Source of the DNA: an uncultured Planctomycetota bacterium
GTDB taxonomy: Bacteria; Planctomycetota; Phycisphaerae; UBA1845; UTPLA1
Direction: 5' to 3'
Assembly: GCA_900696465.1 (NCBI GenBank)
Contig: CAADGE010000048.1
Location: 62,001-126,000 of the forward strand
DNA length: 64,000 nt
The position numbers and the translations under genes were made by a program. Below the pieces are notes generated by a model that did not search any database, was not told the origin of the DNA, and worked only from the letters and a program-made list of their open reading frames with translations. Shown in pieces: positions 36,480 to 45,461 of this stretch (the stretch's first letter is position 1; each line of letters starts with the position of its first letter).

Positions 36480-37427
36480 TCAATGTGCGGCTGCCAGCGC
36501 ACGGACGTGCGCCGCAACGCTCGCTTCAAGTGCTGACAGGTTGTAGCCGCCTTCGAGCAGACTGACGATCCGCCCGCCGGCGAACTCATCGGCGATCTGC
36601 CGAACCTCGCGCGTCAGTGAAGCAAATCCCTGCTCCGTCAGCATCAAACCACCGAGGGGATCGTCGCGGTGAGCGTCGAATCCCGCGGAAATCAGCACGA
36701 ACTCCGGCTTGAAGTTTCGTACCGCCGGGACCACCTGCGTTCGGAACACATCGAGATAAACCATCTCCGACGTTGCCGGTGCGATGGGAATGTTCAGTGT
36801 AAAGCCGCGGCCGTCGCCGGATCCGCGCTCGTCGGCCATACCCGTACCCGGCCAGAGCGGATGCTGATGCAGGGACACGAAGAAGACTGTAGGGTCCTCG
36901 TAGAAGATTGCTTGCGTGCCGTTGCCGTGGTGTACGTCCCAATCGATGATGGCGATGCGCCCGATGCGATGATGTTCCTGAAGATACTTCGCCGCGACGG
37001 AGATGTTCGCGAAGAGGCAAAAGCCCATTGCTGAGCCCGGCAGGGCGTGGTGTCCGGGCGGCCGCATGGCACAGAAAGCGCTCGCTACTTCTCCGCCGGC
37101 CATGACCGCGTCGCACGCCGTCAGCGCTGCACGGACCGATCCCAGCGCCGCGTCATAACTTCTCGGGCAGACGACCGTATCACCCTGATCCAGCAACCGG
37201 CGGCCTGTGCGGCACGATTCCGTTACCCAGTCTCGATACGTTTTTGAGTGCACGCGTGCAATCCAGCGTTCCTCGTCGTGCTCGATGAGCGGTCGGGCAT
37301 TCAGATCGATCAGCAGTCGGCGGATATGGTCCGGACTCAGCCGCTCGGCGCGAGCGATGGATTCAACGTGCATGCCGGTATCGTGTTCGAGCGAGACGGC
37401 GTCCCAGTAGTATGCGGTTTGTGACAC
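36480..37427 (-). CDS. Histone deacetylase / acetoin utilisation-family deacetylase
   Basis: Class II HDAC-type zinc hydrolase of about 315 residues that removes acyl groups from lysines or polyamines. RPPGHHALPGSAMGFCLFAN holds the catalytic His pair, IIDWDVHHGNGTQ the zinc Asp and His, and LISAGFDAHRDDP the second zinc Asp. GGRIVSLLEGGYN ends the fold. The family N-terminus fits GTG 37427; a longer GTG start at 37553 would overlap the pntB stop by four bases (GTGA) and add a basic 42-residue extension, so coupling is possible. It is the last gene of the transhydrogenase run, an unexpected partner. Confidence 0.88.
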   Translation of the reverse strand: MSQTAYYWDAVSLEHDTGMHVESIARAERLSPDHIRRLLIDLNARPLIEHDEERWIARVHSKTYRDWVTESCRTGRRLLDQGDTVVCPRSYDAALGSVRAALTACDAVMAGGEVASAFCAMRPPGHHALPGSAMGFCLFANISVAAKYLQEHHRIGRIAIIDWDVHHGNGTQAIFYEDPTVFFVSLHQHPLWPGTGMADERGSGDGRGFTLNIPIAPATSEMVYLDVFRTQVVPAVRNFKPEFVLISAGFDAHRDDPLGGLMLTEQGFASLTREVRQIADEFAGGRIVSLLEGGYNLSALEASVAAHVRALAAAH

Positions 37428-37549
37428 GCTGCACCGAGTCGTGGAGAAGCGAATCTTCGCTTGTCGAGCGCTCCACGGGTCGCCGCGGCTGCGACCAGAA
37501 GGCCGTGGCACCTGTCGCGCGAGGCCGGCTCTGCCGCGCGCACCCATCC

Positions 37550-38989
37550 TCACGACGCCTGCTTGATCGCTGCGACGAGGTCGAGAATCGCTTTCTTTCC
37601 GTCGCCGAAGTACATCAGGGCGTTGTCCGCGGCAAAGAGCGGGTTCGGAATGCCGGCAAAGCCGGGGCTCAGACTGCGCTTCACCACGACGACCGTCCGC
37701 GCCTTGTCCACATCAAGGATCGGCATGCCGGCGATCGGCGATTTCGGATCGGTTCGGGCGACGGGATTCACCACGTCATTGGCGCCGATGACAATGGCCA
37801 CGTCTGTCTGCTCGAACGTGGGATTGATCTCGTCCATCTCCTTTACCTTGTCGTATGGAATGTTCGCCTCGGCCAGGAGCACGTTCATGTGTCCGGGCAT
37901 GCGGCCGGCGACGGGATGAATCCCGTACTCAACTTCGGCGCCGCGGGCCTCCAGGGCGCTGGCCAGGTCGCGCACCGCATGCTGTGCTTGTGACACGGCC
38001 ATTCCATAACCGGGAACGATCACGACGCGCCGCGCTGTCTCAAGCAGCATGCCGATTTCGTCGGCGCTGGCAGACTTGACCTTGCCGGCATAAACCTCGT
38101 CAGCCGTCGCCGAGCCCTCGGCCGGCGCGAGCTTGCCGAAAAGAACGTTCGTCAGCGGGCGGTTCATCGCCTTGCACATGATCTGGCAGAGAATCAGGCC
38201 GGATGAGCCGACGAGCGATCCAGCGATGATCAACCCGTTGTTGTTGAGCACGAAGCCGGTCGCGGCGGCCGCCAGACCGGAGTAGGAATTCAGCAGACAA
38301 ATCACCACCGGCATGTCGGCACCTCCGATGGGCGTGGTGATCATGACGCCGACGACGGCGGCGAGAATGATGATGATCCAATAGATCCAGACCATCTTGA
38401 GTTCGTATGTTCCCCATGCCGCGCCGGCGATGATCAGTGCGAGCAGCAGGAAGTTCACGACCTGCTGGCCGGGAATGATGTTGCCGTTAGGGACCCACTT
38501 GAGTTCCTGCAGCTTGCCGGCGGCGACAAGACTACCGAAAAAGGTGATCGCGCCGATGACGCCGGCGGCCATGGTGGAACCGACGAAGAAGTAGATCGTC
38601 TGGCTGATGGTGCCGGCGGCGAGGGCCTCGCGCATTTCGGGCATCTTTGATACGAGTTCCGAAGAAGCTACGAGCAGCGATGCGCCGCCGCCAAAACCGT
38701 TGAGCAGACCAACCATCTGCGGCATGCCGGTCATCGGGACGCGGAGGGCCAGCAGGGTACCGGCGATCAGGCCGATGCTCAGGCCGATGCCGATCAGCCA
38801 GTAACCCGTGCCGGAGATGTCTTCATCGCGGATGGCCACGAGCAGGGTGACGGCAATGGCCAGGAGCATACCGAATGCACCCATCATGTTGCCGCGAAGT
38901 GCCGTCCGTGGATGGCTGAGACGCTTCAGGGCAAAGATAAAGAGGGCCGCGGCGGCGAGATAGACGAGATTGGTAAGGTCCTGTGACAA
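37550..38989 (-). CDS. pntB: NAD(P) transhydrogenase, beta subunit
   Basis: A 479-residue inner-membrane subunit of the proton-translocating transhydrogenase that makes NADPH from NADH. Residues 1-270 form about nine helices (GVIGAITFFGS, SNGL-type helices). Residues 300-479 form the NADP-binding domain III, with IVPGYGMAVSQAQHAV, HPVAGRMPGHMNVLLAEA, VIGANDVVNPVAR and KRSLSPGFAGIPNPL. All domain III motifs are intact. It is four bases from the small pntAB gene, and the three subunits lie in the usual order on one strand. Confidence 0.96.
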   Translation of the reverse strand: MSQDLTNLVYLAAAALFIFALKRLSHPRTALRGNMMGAFGMLLAIAVTLLVAIRDEDISGTGYWLIGIGLSIGLIAGTLLALRVPMTGMPQMVGLLNGFGGGASLLVASSELVSKMPEMREALAAGTISQTIYFFVGSTMAAGVIGAITFFGSLVAAGKLQELKWVPNGNIIPGQQVVNFLLLALIIAGAAWGTYELKMVWIYWIIIILAAVVGVMITTPIGGADMPVVICLLNSYSGLAAAATGFVLNNNGLIIAGSLVGSSGLILCQIMCKAMNRPLTNVLFGKLAPAEGSATADEVYAGKVKSASADEIGMLLETARRVVIVPGYGMAVSQAQHAVRDLASALEARGAEVEYGIHPVAGRMPGHMNVLLAEANIPYDKVKEMDEINPTFEQTDVAIVIGANDVVNPVARTDPKSPIAGMPILDVDKARTVVVVKRSLSPGFAGIPNPLFAADNALMYFGDGKKAILDLVAAIKQAS

Positions 38990-38993
38990 CGGT

Positions 38994-39341
38994 CTAATCC
39001 TTCTTCTTGAACATGCCCAGCATGCGATGGGTGACGAGGAAGCCGCCCACCACGTTGGTCATGGCGAAGCCGATCGCCAGTACGCCCAGTGCGGCGGTCA
39101 GCCAGTTGAGCTTCAGACCGGCGACGAGGATTGCGCCGATGATGGTGATTCCACTGATGGCATTGGAGCCGGACATCAGCGGTGTGTGCAGCGTCGGCGG
39201 CACCTTGGTGATGACCTCAAAACCGACGAACGTCGCCAGGACAAAGACGGTCAATGCAATGACGAACATCGCTGCGGGGGACATCGCCTCCACGGCGGAC
39301 GAATCAGCAAGAAGCAGATTGGCAAACAGCATCATATTCAT
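38994..39341 (-). CDS. pntAB: NAD(P) transhydrogenase, membrane part of alpha subunit
   Basis: A 115-residue protein with three hydrophobic helices and the family segment FVGFEVITKVPPTLHTPLMSGSNAISGITIIGA. It is the separate membrane domain (alpha-2) of three-subunit transhydrogenases, joined in E. coli to the soluble alpha part. It lies three bases after the soluble alpha gene and four before pntB, so the proteins are coexpressed in equal amounts. Confidence 0.94.
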   Translation of the reverse strand: MNMMLFANLLLADSSAVEAMSPAAMFVIALTVFVLATFVGFEVITKVPPTLHTPLMSGSNAISGITIIGAILVAGLKLNWLTAALGVLAIGFAMTNVVGGFLVTHRMLGMFKKKD

Positions 39342-39344
39342 GAC

Positions 39345-40478
39345 TCAAGCTCCGATTAGCTCCTTGATCCGCGGATGCACGATCTGCCCGTTCTGAGTGA
39401 TCAGCGTGCCTGCCACGCATTCATCCTCCATACTCAGCTTCAATTCGCCGGCCTTGACCAGGTCCTGTAGGAAGGAGGCGATATTGCGTGAATACATCTG
39501 GCTGGCGTGGTAGGGGATTGTTGCCGGAAGATTACGCGGGCCGAGAATCAGCACGCCGCGATGTTCGACGCGTTCATCAGGTCGGGTTAATTCGCAGTTT
39601 CCGCCCGCTTCGGCGGCCAGATCGATGACCACGGAGCCCGGTCGCATCGCGGAGACCATTTCAGTTGTAATGAGCACGGGGGCCGGCTTGCCGGGAATCA
39701 GGGCCGTGGAAATCGCGACGTCGGCCTCCTTCACGTGACGGGCAATCGCCTCTTTCTGCCTCTGCTTGTAGGCCTCGGACATCTCCTTTGCGTAGCCGCC
39801 CTTGTCCTCGGCGTCTTCGGCGGGGGCCTCCACCTCGACGAACTTCGCGCCGAGACTCTGCACCTGTTCTTTGACCGCCGGTCGAACGTCAAATGCCTCA
39901 ACGACAGCGCCGAGTCGTCGCGCCGTGGCGATGGCCTGCAAGCCGGCGACACCGGCGCCGAGCACCAGCACCTTGACCGGCGTGATCGTTCCCGCGGCGG
40001 TCATCAGCAGCGGGAACATCTTGCCGATTTCCACTGCGGCCAGCAGCACGGCCTTGTATCCGGCGACCGTACTTTGCGAACTGAGCACGTCCATCTTCTG
40101 GGCCCGGCTGATGCGTGGCATCATGTCCATCGCCAGCGAGGTCACATTCTGCTGAGCGAGTCGGCGGACAAGATCGTGGCGCGTCAGCGGGTTGAGAATC
40201 GCGAACAGCGTGGTGCCGGGCCTGATCCGTGAGAGGTCTGTTTCCGTCGGCGGGTGCACCTGAACAAGCAGGTCTGTCTCGCCGAAAAGAGCTTCGGCGC
40301 TGCCGACGACACGAGCACCGACTGCTTCGTACTCTTCATCGGGAAAGCCCGCTGAGTATCCGGCGCCGGCCTCGATGAGCACATCCAGCCCAAGCTTCTT
40401 GAGCCGCGTACACGTTTCGGGCACCAGGGAGACTCGTCGTTCTCCTTCGAGGGTGGCCTTGGGGACTGCGATCTTCAT
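39345..40478 (-). CDS. pntAA: NAD(P) transhydrogenase, soluble alpha subunit
   Basis: A 377-residue NAD(H)-binding domain I of the transhydrogenase, related to alanine dehydrogenase. MKIAVPKATLEGERRVSLVPET starts the protein at ATG 40478; an upstream in-frame start adds 28 unconserved residues. LVLGAGVAGLQAIATARRLGAVVEAFDVR is the dinucleotide site, and the EDKGGYAKEMS loop and RPGSVVIDLAAEAGGNCE are conserved. It forms the first gene of pntAA-pntAB-pntB-deacetylase. Confidence 0.95.
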   Translation of the reverse strand: MKIAVPKATLEGERRVSLVPETCTRLKKLGLDVLIEAGAGYSAGFPDEEYEAVGARVVGSAEALFGETDLLVQVHPPTETDLSRIRPGTTLFAILNPLTRHDLVRRLAQQNVTSLAMDMMPRISRAQKMDVLSSQSTVAGYKAVLLAAVEIGKMFPLLMTAAGTITPVKVLVLGAGVAGLQAIATARRLGAVVEAFDVRPAVKEQVQSLGAKFVEVEAPAEDAEDKGGYAKEMSEAYKQRQKEAIARHVKEADVAISTALIPGKPAPVLITTEMVSAMRPGSVVIDLAAEAGGNCELTRPDERVEHRGVLILGPRNLPATIPYHASQMYSRNIASFLQDLVKAGELKLSMEDECVAGTLITQNGQIVHPRIKELIGA

Positions 40479-40802
40479 CCGCGCCTCACGTCGGAATGGT
40501 TGGGGTTCGGCGGCCGGGAATTCGAAGCACCTGCCGCGGCGTGCATGGACCGCGCGATTCATGCACTGCCGAACTGCTTCGCCGACGTCCGATCATCCCT
40601 CAACCCGCGCCAAGGGATGGTTTGGGCAGTTTAGCGACTCTCGTTGAAAGGGCAAAAGGCGTGCCGCGCAGCATGGAGGAGCTGATTTTGTCAGGAATCG
40701 TGCCTTTCAGAGGGCAGTTTGTGTCGCGGGGCGATTGCCGCATAATCCGGCTTTCAGCTGCGAAGGCAGCGGCGTGGACATCTGTCGGGGATTCGTGTCT
40801 GA
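40479..40802. other. 324-base divergent region between pntAA and the sigma factor
   Basis: No gene is supported. A CATAAT hexamer at 40741-40746 with TTGTGT at 40719-40724 (16-base spacer) is a weak candidate promoter for the sigma-factor gene. The left part should hold the pnt operon promoter, but no clear match was seen. No strong hairpin is present. Confidence 0.4.
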
Positions 40803-41396
40803 ATGGCCCTGCCATCGGAAAATGAGCTTCTCAAGGCCGTACAGGCCGGTGACGATTCGGCTTTCGCACGTCTCTACGAACTCTATCAGGAGCGGGTACG
40901 TCTCGCGGCGTGGCGCGTTTCACATCGTCCCGACTGGCTCGACGAGATCGTGAATGAATCATGGTGCCGGGCCTTTGCCGCCAGGACATCCTACGATCCT
41001 GCCCGGCCGTTTCTCGTATGGATGGCCGGGATCGTGCAGAACGTCTATCGAGAACAGTGCCGCAAGTCGCCCCTGACCCTCTCCAGCGGCATGTCGAAAT
41101 CGGTGGAAGACTTGGACGAAATCGACCCGGAGTCGGTCGCCTCCGAGGCAGAGCTGTTGAGTGCGCTTAATCGGTGCGTATCTAAGTTATCGGACGTAGA
41201 TGCAACGATTGTGCGACTACGTTTCTTTGATGATAAGCCATTACGTGTTGTGGCGCAAGAAGTAAGCATCTCAGAGTCGACGCTGCGGACCACGACGATT
41301 CCGGCAATTATGGACCGTCTGCGGAAGTGCATGACTTCCCAGGGGTATGAAATTTCGCGGATTTTTTCTGCGCAAGACCCCGCCGAATCGCAATAA
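40803..41396 (+). CDS. ECF-type RNA polymerase sigma factor
   Basis: A 197-residue sigma-70 family protein with region 2 at about 15-80 (DDSAFARLYELYQERVRLAAW, then PARPFLVWMAGIVQN) and region 4 at about 125-180 (LSDVDATIVRLRFFDDKPLRVVAQEVSISESTLRTT). There is no region 3, which makes it an extracytoplasmic-function type. It belongs with the planctomycete-type ECF groups by its WDE and helix-turn-helix style, an inference. The next gene, 18 bases downstream, encodes a single-pass membrane protein that may act as its anti-sigma partner. Confidence 0.9.
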   Translation: MALPSENELLKAVQAGDDSAFARLYELYQERVRLAAWRVSHRPDWLDEIVNESWCRAFAARTSYDPARPFLVWMAGIVQNVYREQCRKSPLTLSSGMSKSVEDLDEIDPESVASEAELLSALNRCVSKLSDVDATIVRLRFFDDKPLRVVAQEVSISESTLRTTTIPAIMDRLRKCMTSQGYEISRIFSAQDPAESQ

Positions 41397-41414
41397 GTCT
41401 GTGAGGTAGGTCTT

Positions 41415-41873
41415 ATGCGTCTCCACGACCGTTCTCTGGAAGCCATGCTAAGTTCGCTGGGTCAGGCCCGGCGCGAGGGTGGTTTTTCAGGGAAGGCAAA
41501 GTCGTATCCGTGGCAGGTTGCCGCTCGCCCGGCTTCGGGTCTGGCCGGCAGCATGCGATGGATTCGCGTGGCGCTGCCGCTCGCGGCCGCTGCCGCCGTG
41601 GCTGTTGTTTTCGTGGGGCCGGGCCTCTTTGGAAACCGCGCGGTGCAGGATTCGTCGAAGGACGTCCTGACCGCCACCCTGTCCGAGCATCGCGAAGTTC
41701 TCGCGGATGCCGAGTCTGTGACGACGGACTCGACGCAGTTGGAATGCGATTACAACGGCGACGGCGTGGTGGACGGCAAGGACATTCAGGCATTCCTGGA
41801 CCGCATGCAAGACCCCACTGGAGATCCGCTACTGCAGGCGGAACGACTCCAGCGGTGTCTGCTCGGGAGCTAA
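41415..41873 (+). CDS. Single-pass membrane protein with one dockerin-like calcium loop
   Basis: A 152-residue protein. The N-terminal 45 residues are soluble, one transmembrane helix follows (about 47-70, WIRVALPLAAAAAVAVVFVG), and the outer part ends in a dockerin/EF-hand-like loop CDYNGDGVVDGKDIQAFLDR near residue 111. Its place directly after an ECF sigma gene is the position of an anti-sigma factor. No zinc anti-sigma motif is seen in the cytosolic part, so the role is inferred from position only. A terminator hairpin follows. Confidence 0.75.
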   Translation: MRLHDRSLEAMLSSLGQARREGGFSGKAKSYPWQVAARPASGLAGSMRWIRVALPLAAAAAVAVVFVGPGLFGNRAVQDSSKDVLTATLSEHREVLADAESVTTDSTQLECDYNGDGVVDGKDIQAFLDRMQDPTGDPLLQAERLQRCLLGS

Positions 41874-41901
41874 CAAGCTCCGTCTATTCTCTTGCAACGT
41901 G

Positions 41902-41948
41902 AGGCCGGGTTGGTGTTTACCGGAACGCCAACTCGGCCTTGCGTTTTT
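41902..41948 (+). terminator. Intrinsic terminator after the sigma/membrane-protein pair
   Basis: A 12-base stem with one G-T pair, AGGCCGGGTTGG (41902-41913) and CCAACTCGGCCT (41928-41939), a 14-base loop, then TGCGTTTTT (T run 41944-41948). It lies about 30 bases after the stop at 41873 and touches the end of the convergent PLP-enzyme gene. Confidence 0.75.
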
Positions 41949-43119
41949 ACACACCTGCGTGCACTGGCCTCTCACTCTTTACCGCTGCGAAAGCGTGCTC
42001 CAGGTCCGCGATCAAGTCTGCCGCGTCTTCAATGCCGACGGACAGTCGCAGAAGGCCATCCGTGATGCCGCGGGCTTCGCGCTGATCTTTCGGGATGCTG
42101 GCATGTGTCATCGTCGCCGGGTGGCCGATGAGACTTTCCACGCCGCCGAGACTCTCCGCCAGTGAAAAGAGCTTTGTGCGGCAGGCGACCTTCTTTGCTG
42201 CTTCAGCGCCGCCCCTGATGACGAAGGAGACCATGCCGCCGAAATCGCGCATCTGCCGCTTAGCCAGCGCGTGCTGACGATGCGATGCAAGGCCGGGGTA
42301 GATCACCTTCTCGACGGCGTCGCACTTCTCCAACCAGTGGGCAATCTGCATCGCATTCTCGCAGTGGGCCTTCATGCGGACGGCCAGCGTCTTCGCACCG
42401 CGAAGGACCAGCCAGGAATCAAACGCACCGGGCACACCGCCGACTGCGTTCTGATGATACTTGATCGTCGTATAGTACTGCTCGTTGCTGGTAACGACGG
42501 CGCCGCCGACCACATCGCTGTGTCCGCCGAGATATTTCGTCGTGCTGTGGACGACGATGTCCGCGCCGAGATCGAGCGGCTGCTGGAGGTACGGGCTGGC
42601 GAACGTGTTATCGACGACCGTGATGAGCTTCGCCTTGCGGCCGATTTCCGCCAATGCGGCGATATCTACCACTGAGAGCAACGGATTTGTCGGCGTCTCC
42701 AGCCAGAGCATCTTCGTATTCGGGCGGATCGCCTCGCGGACATTCTCCTCGTTCGTCATGTCCACCCACGAGTACTCGATGCCGTATCGCTTGAGGACCA
42801 GCTCAAAGAGCCGATACGTCCCACCGTAAACGTCATCGGCGCAGACGACATGATCGCCGGATGAGAGCAGGTTCATCACCGCGGCGCTGGCGGCCGTGCC
42901 GCTCGAAAAGGCCAGACCGTGTTTGCCGTTTTCCAGCGAGGCAAGACACGCTTCGAGCGCCGCCCGTGTGGGGTTCCCGGTGCGGGAATACTCAAACCCT
43001 TTGTGGCGTCCGATGCCTTCCTGGGTGTAGGTGGATGTCTGGTAGATCGGGACGATCGTGGCCCCGGTCGCAGGGTCCGCCTCTTGTCCGACATGAATGG
43101 CGCGCGTGGAAAACTGCAT
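41947..43119 (-). CDS. Cystathionine gamma-synthase/lyase-family PLP enzyme
   Basis: A 390-residue Cys/Met-metabolism PLP enzyme. TRAIHVGQEADPATGATIVPIYQTSTY begins it, YSRTGNPTR binds the phosphate, and the PLP lysine lies in VVHSTTKYLGGHSDVVGG. SLGGVESLIGHPATMTHAS and LLRLSVGIEDA end the fold. Cystathionine gamma-synthase, gamma-lyase and related sulfhydrylases share these motifs, so the exact reaction (MetB or MccB/CGL type) is open. The gene is alone on its strand and ends at the terminator of the convergent pair. Confidence 0.9.
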   Translation of the reverse strand: MQFSTRAIHVGQEADPATGATIVPIYQTSTYTQEGIGRHKGFEYSRTGNPTRAALEACLASLENGKHGLAFSSGTAASAAVMNLLSSGDHVVCADDVYGGTYRLFELVLKRYGIEYSWVDMTNEENVREAIRPNTKMLWLETPTNPLLSVVDIAALAEIGRKAKLITVVDNTFASPYLQQPLDLGADIVVHSTTKYLGGHSDVVGGAVVTSNEQYYTTIKYHQNAVGGVPGAFDSWLVLRGAKTLAVRMKAHCENAMQIAHWLEKCDAVEKVIYPGLASHRQHALAKRQMRDFGGMVSFVIRGGAEAAKKVACRTKLFSLAESLGGVESLIGHPATMTHASIPKDQREARGITDGLLRLSVGIEDAADLIADLEHAFAAVKSERPVHAGV

Positions 43120-43237
43120 GGCTACCTCCGGAAGATGAACAGCAGGCAGCCATTCTAACTGATTCCTGCGAATTCGAAATCAGAAAGTATAAGTTGGACA
43201 GGTTGCGGCGGGGGGATGCGGGCTGTTGGGGCTGACG

Positions 43238-44122
43238 TTATTCCCTGAAGATTGATTCGGTAATAGCCACCTGTTCAGGAAGCTTGCTGATGATTTCTTC
43301 GACGGCTCCCGGATCGACTTTCAGGGTCGCAAGCATGGATTCGTCGAAATCGGAATGGGCCGCAGTGGCATGGAAGCCGATTTGCGCCCGGCAGGCAAGG
43401 ACATCCGCGACATAGACGAGGACGCCCAGCTCGCGATTAGCTGCCGCCAGGTCCATCGGGCGATGGTGGTAACCGATCGCGGTGCACAAGGGCATCGGGA
43501 ATCGCCACTTGTTGGCCAGTGCCATGCCGAAGGCCTGGTGGTCGGCACCGATGACATCCCGCTCGATCTGACAGAAATCCCCGCCTTCGGCCCGGTGGCG
43601 GGAAATGACCTCGCCCAACTTTTTGCCGAAGACCTGCCGCTCCACCAGAAGCCCCAGATCGTGGATCAGGCCGGTAAGAAAGCTTTCTTCCACGTTGGGC
43701 TTGCCCTGTGCTGCGGAGAGCATTCGGCAGGCAACGCCGACGGCCACACTGTGCCGCCAGACTTCGGTACCGCTGAAGCCCTCCGTGGTCTGTCCGGCAT
43801 TGAACATATGGGTCATCGACGCGGCAATGGAAATATTCTTCACCGCCGAGAGACCGAGCAGCACGATGGCGCGATCTACGCTGCCGATCTGACCGGGCAG
43901 ACCGTAGAAAGCGGAGTTAACGACTTTGAGCAGGCGGGTCGAGAGTGCCGGATCATTCTTGATGACATCGTGCAGATCGCGGGCCGTGGATTTTGGATTT
44001 TCGACAATTTTGATAATGCGAACCGTCACTTCGGGAAGCGTGGCGATCTCGCCCAGATCGGCAACCGCCGTGGCAACGAGTTTGTCCGTGTTTGCCGAGG
44101 TCTGCGAGTTCGTGGATAACAT
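43238..44122 (-). CDS. HDOD-domain signalling protein
   Basis: A 294-residue soluble protein whose core (about 25-225) is an HDOD domain: LPEVTVRIIKIVENP, ARDLHDVIKNDPALSTRLLKVVNSAFYG, IGSVDRAIVLLGLSAVKNI and HSVAVGVACRML with GLIHDLGLL. A His-Asp pair remains in GLIHDLG, although HDOD proteins usually lack phosphodiesterase activity. These proteins act as adaptors in c-di-GMP, motility or DNA-replication control. GGGAGGG lies nine bases before ATG 44122 and fixes the start. No receiver or GGDEF domain is attached. Confidence 0.88.
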   Translation of the reverse strand: MLSTNSQTSANTDKLVATAVADLGEIATLPEVTVRIIKIVENPKSTARDLHDVIKNDPALSTRLLKVVNSAFYGLPGQIGSVDRAIVLLGLSAVKNISIAASMTHMFNAGQTTEGFSGTEVWRHSVAVGVACRMLSAAQGKPNVEESFLTGLIHDLGLLVERQVFGKKLGEVISRHRAEGGDFCQIERDVIGADHQAFGMALANKWRFPMPLCTAIGYHHRPMDLAAANRELGVLVYVADVLACRAQIGFHATAAHSDFDESMLATLKVDPGAVEEIISKLPEQVAITESIFRE

Positions 44123-44217
44123 CCGTGCTGACCCTCCCGGGTATCGCGGCATCGCGAAGGGCGACGGCGCTTGAGAACACGTGCTAGTATCGGTCTCGCA
44201 GAGTGCGTGGTTCAGGT

Positions 44218-45378
44218 CTAAATCGGAGTGCGCCGGCGTGACCGATCCACCGTGGAACGGCGATTGGTCGCGTCATTAGACGGGACTTGCAGGGACGGGG
44301 GGGTCGGGTTTTCCCGCATTGAGAGCATTTCCCAATCCAGCGGCGTACCTGCTCGGATATCGGTCGCTGGTTTTTTTCCGATAATGCGATCCCACAGGCG
44401 TGGGTCGATGCCTCCACCGGGGCGTCGGACGACCAACTGATCTTCGCGTATAGGGCGACCGGCCGGAAGATCGACTGCTGCGACCACGCTGCCGCGCGAA
44501 AGTCGGCGGACTTCTGCCTGTGCCGGATCGCAAACGATTCGGCCATCGCCCTGAGCAGCGCCGGCTTCGCGTGCGGCTTGTACGTACTGAGCGAAGTCGT
44601 CGGGCTCCAGTGAGAAGAAGTGGTCCGGCCCTCTGCGCCGGCGATCCAGCGTCAGGTGCTTTTCCAGCAGAACGGAACCGGCGGAGACGGCGAGGGCGCT
44701 TACTACGGCGCTGGTTGTGTGATCGCTGAAGCCCACCGGCACATCGAAACGCTCCGCAAGTGTCTGGATGCATCGCAACCGAGCCGCACCGACCGGAGTC
44801 GGGTAGGCCGATACGCAGTGCATCAGGATCAGCCGACCCGGCTCCTGTCGCTCTCTCAGCAGCTTTACAGCGAACTCCACTTCGGAGAGTTCGCTTGCGC
44901 CTGTAGATACGATCAGCGGAAGACCGGTATCTGCCGCGGTACGCAGAAGCGGGACATTCACGATGTCGGGGGATGCGATCTTGATCGCCGGGACACCAAG
45001 TTTCGCCAGGGTATGCACCTCCGGCAGGCCGAAGGGGGTCGCGAGAAAATCGATCTCCAGTTGATCGGCATGTGACTTGAGCTCGGCCAGACATCCTGCG
45101 GGCAGTTCCAGCTTGCGCAGCAGGTCATGCTGGCTGCCGGCATCAGGCACATGGTCGGATTGATACGCGCAGGTCGGTGCATCGGCAGCGACCAGGCGAT
45201 CCGCGGAAAAGAGCTGAAACTTGACGGCATCCGCGCCGGACTGCGCCGCGGCCTCAATGAGCTGATGCGCGGATTCGATGTCGCCGTCGTGGTTGACGCC
45301 GGCCTCGGCGATGACATAAACGGGCTGGTTCGATCCGACCAGTCGGCGGCCGATGGCGACATGCAGGGGCAGGTTCAT
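44218..45378 (-). CDS. neuB: N-acetylneuraminate synthase-family protein (sialic/nonulosonic acid synthase)
   Basis: A 386-residue enzyme that condenses PEP with an N-acetylated hexose to make a nonulosonic acid. The TIM barrel carries VIAEAGVNHDGDIESAHQLI, ADAVKFQLFSADRLV, ATPFGLPEV, IKIASPDIVN, STGASELSEVEFAV, LMHCVSAYPTP and GFSDHT; EKHLTLDRRRRGPDHFFSLEPDDF is the PEP/sugar site. A SAF (antifreeze-like) domain follows (about 290-355) and then a basic tail. Neuraminate, legionaminate and pseudaminate synthases share these motifs. No epimerase or CMP-transferase gene is adjacent. It is divergent from the cysteine desulfurase. Confidence 0.9.
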   Translation of the reverse strand: MNLPLHVAIGRRLVGSNQPVYVIAEAGVNHDGDIESAHQLIEAAAQSGADAVKFQLFSADRLVAADAPTCAYQSDHVPDAGSQHDLLRKLELPAGCLAELKSHADQLEIDFLATPFGLPEVHTLAKLGVPAIKIASPDIVNVPLLRTAADTGLPLIVSTGASELSEVEFAVKLLRERQEPGRLILMHCVSAYPTPVGAARLRCIQTLAERFDVPVGFSDHTTSAVVSALAVSAGSVLLEKHLTLDRRRRGPDHFFSLEPDDFAQYVQAAREAGAAQGDGRIVCDPAQAEVRRLSRGSVVAAVDLPAGRPIREDQLVVRRPGGGIDPRLWDRIIGKKPATDIRAGTPLDWEMLSMRENPTPPSLQVPSNDATNRRSTVDRSRRRTPI

Positions 45379-45461
45379 ATCTTATTGATCGGCCAAAACC
45401 GCATTGAGGATTGTCTGAGATACGGCCACAATCGTCGGCAGAAGCAAAGAAGCGGGGCACC

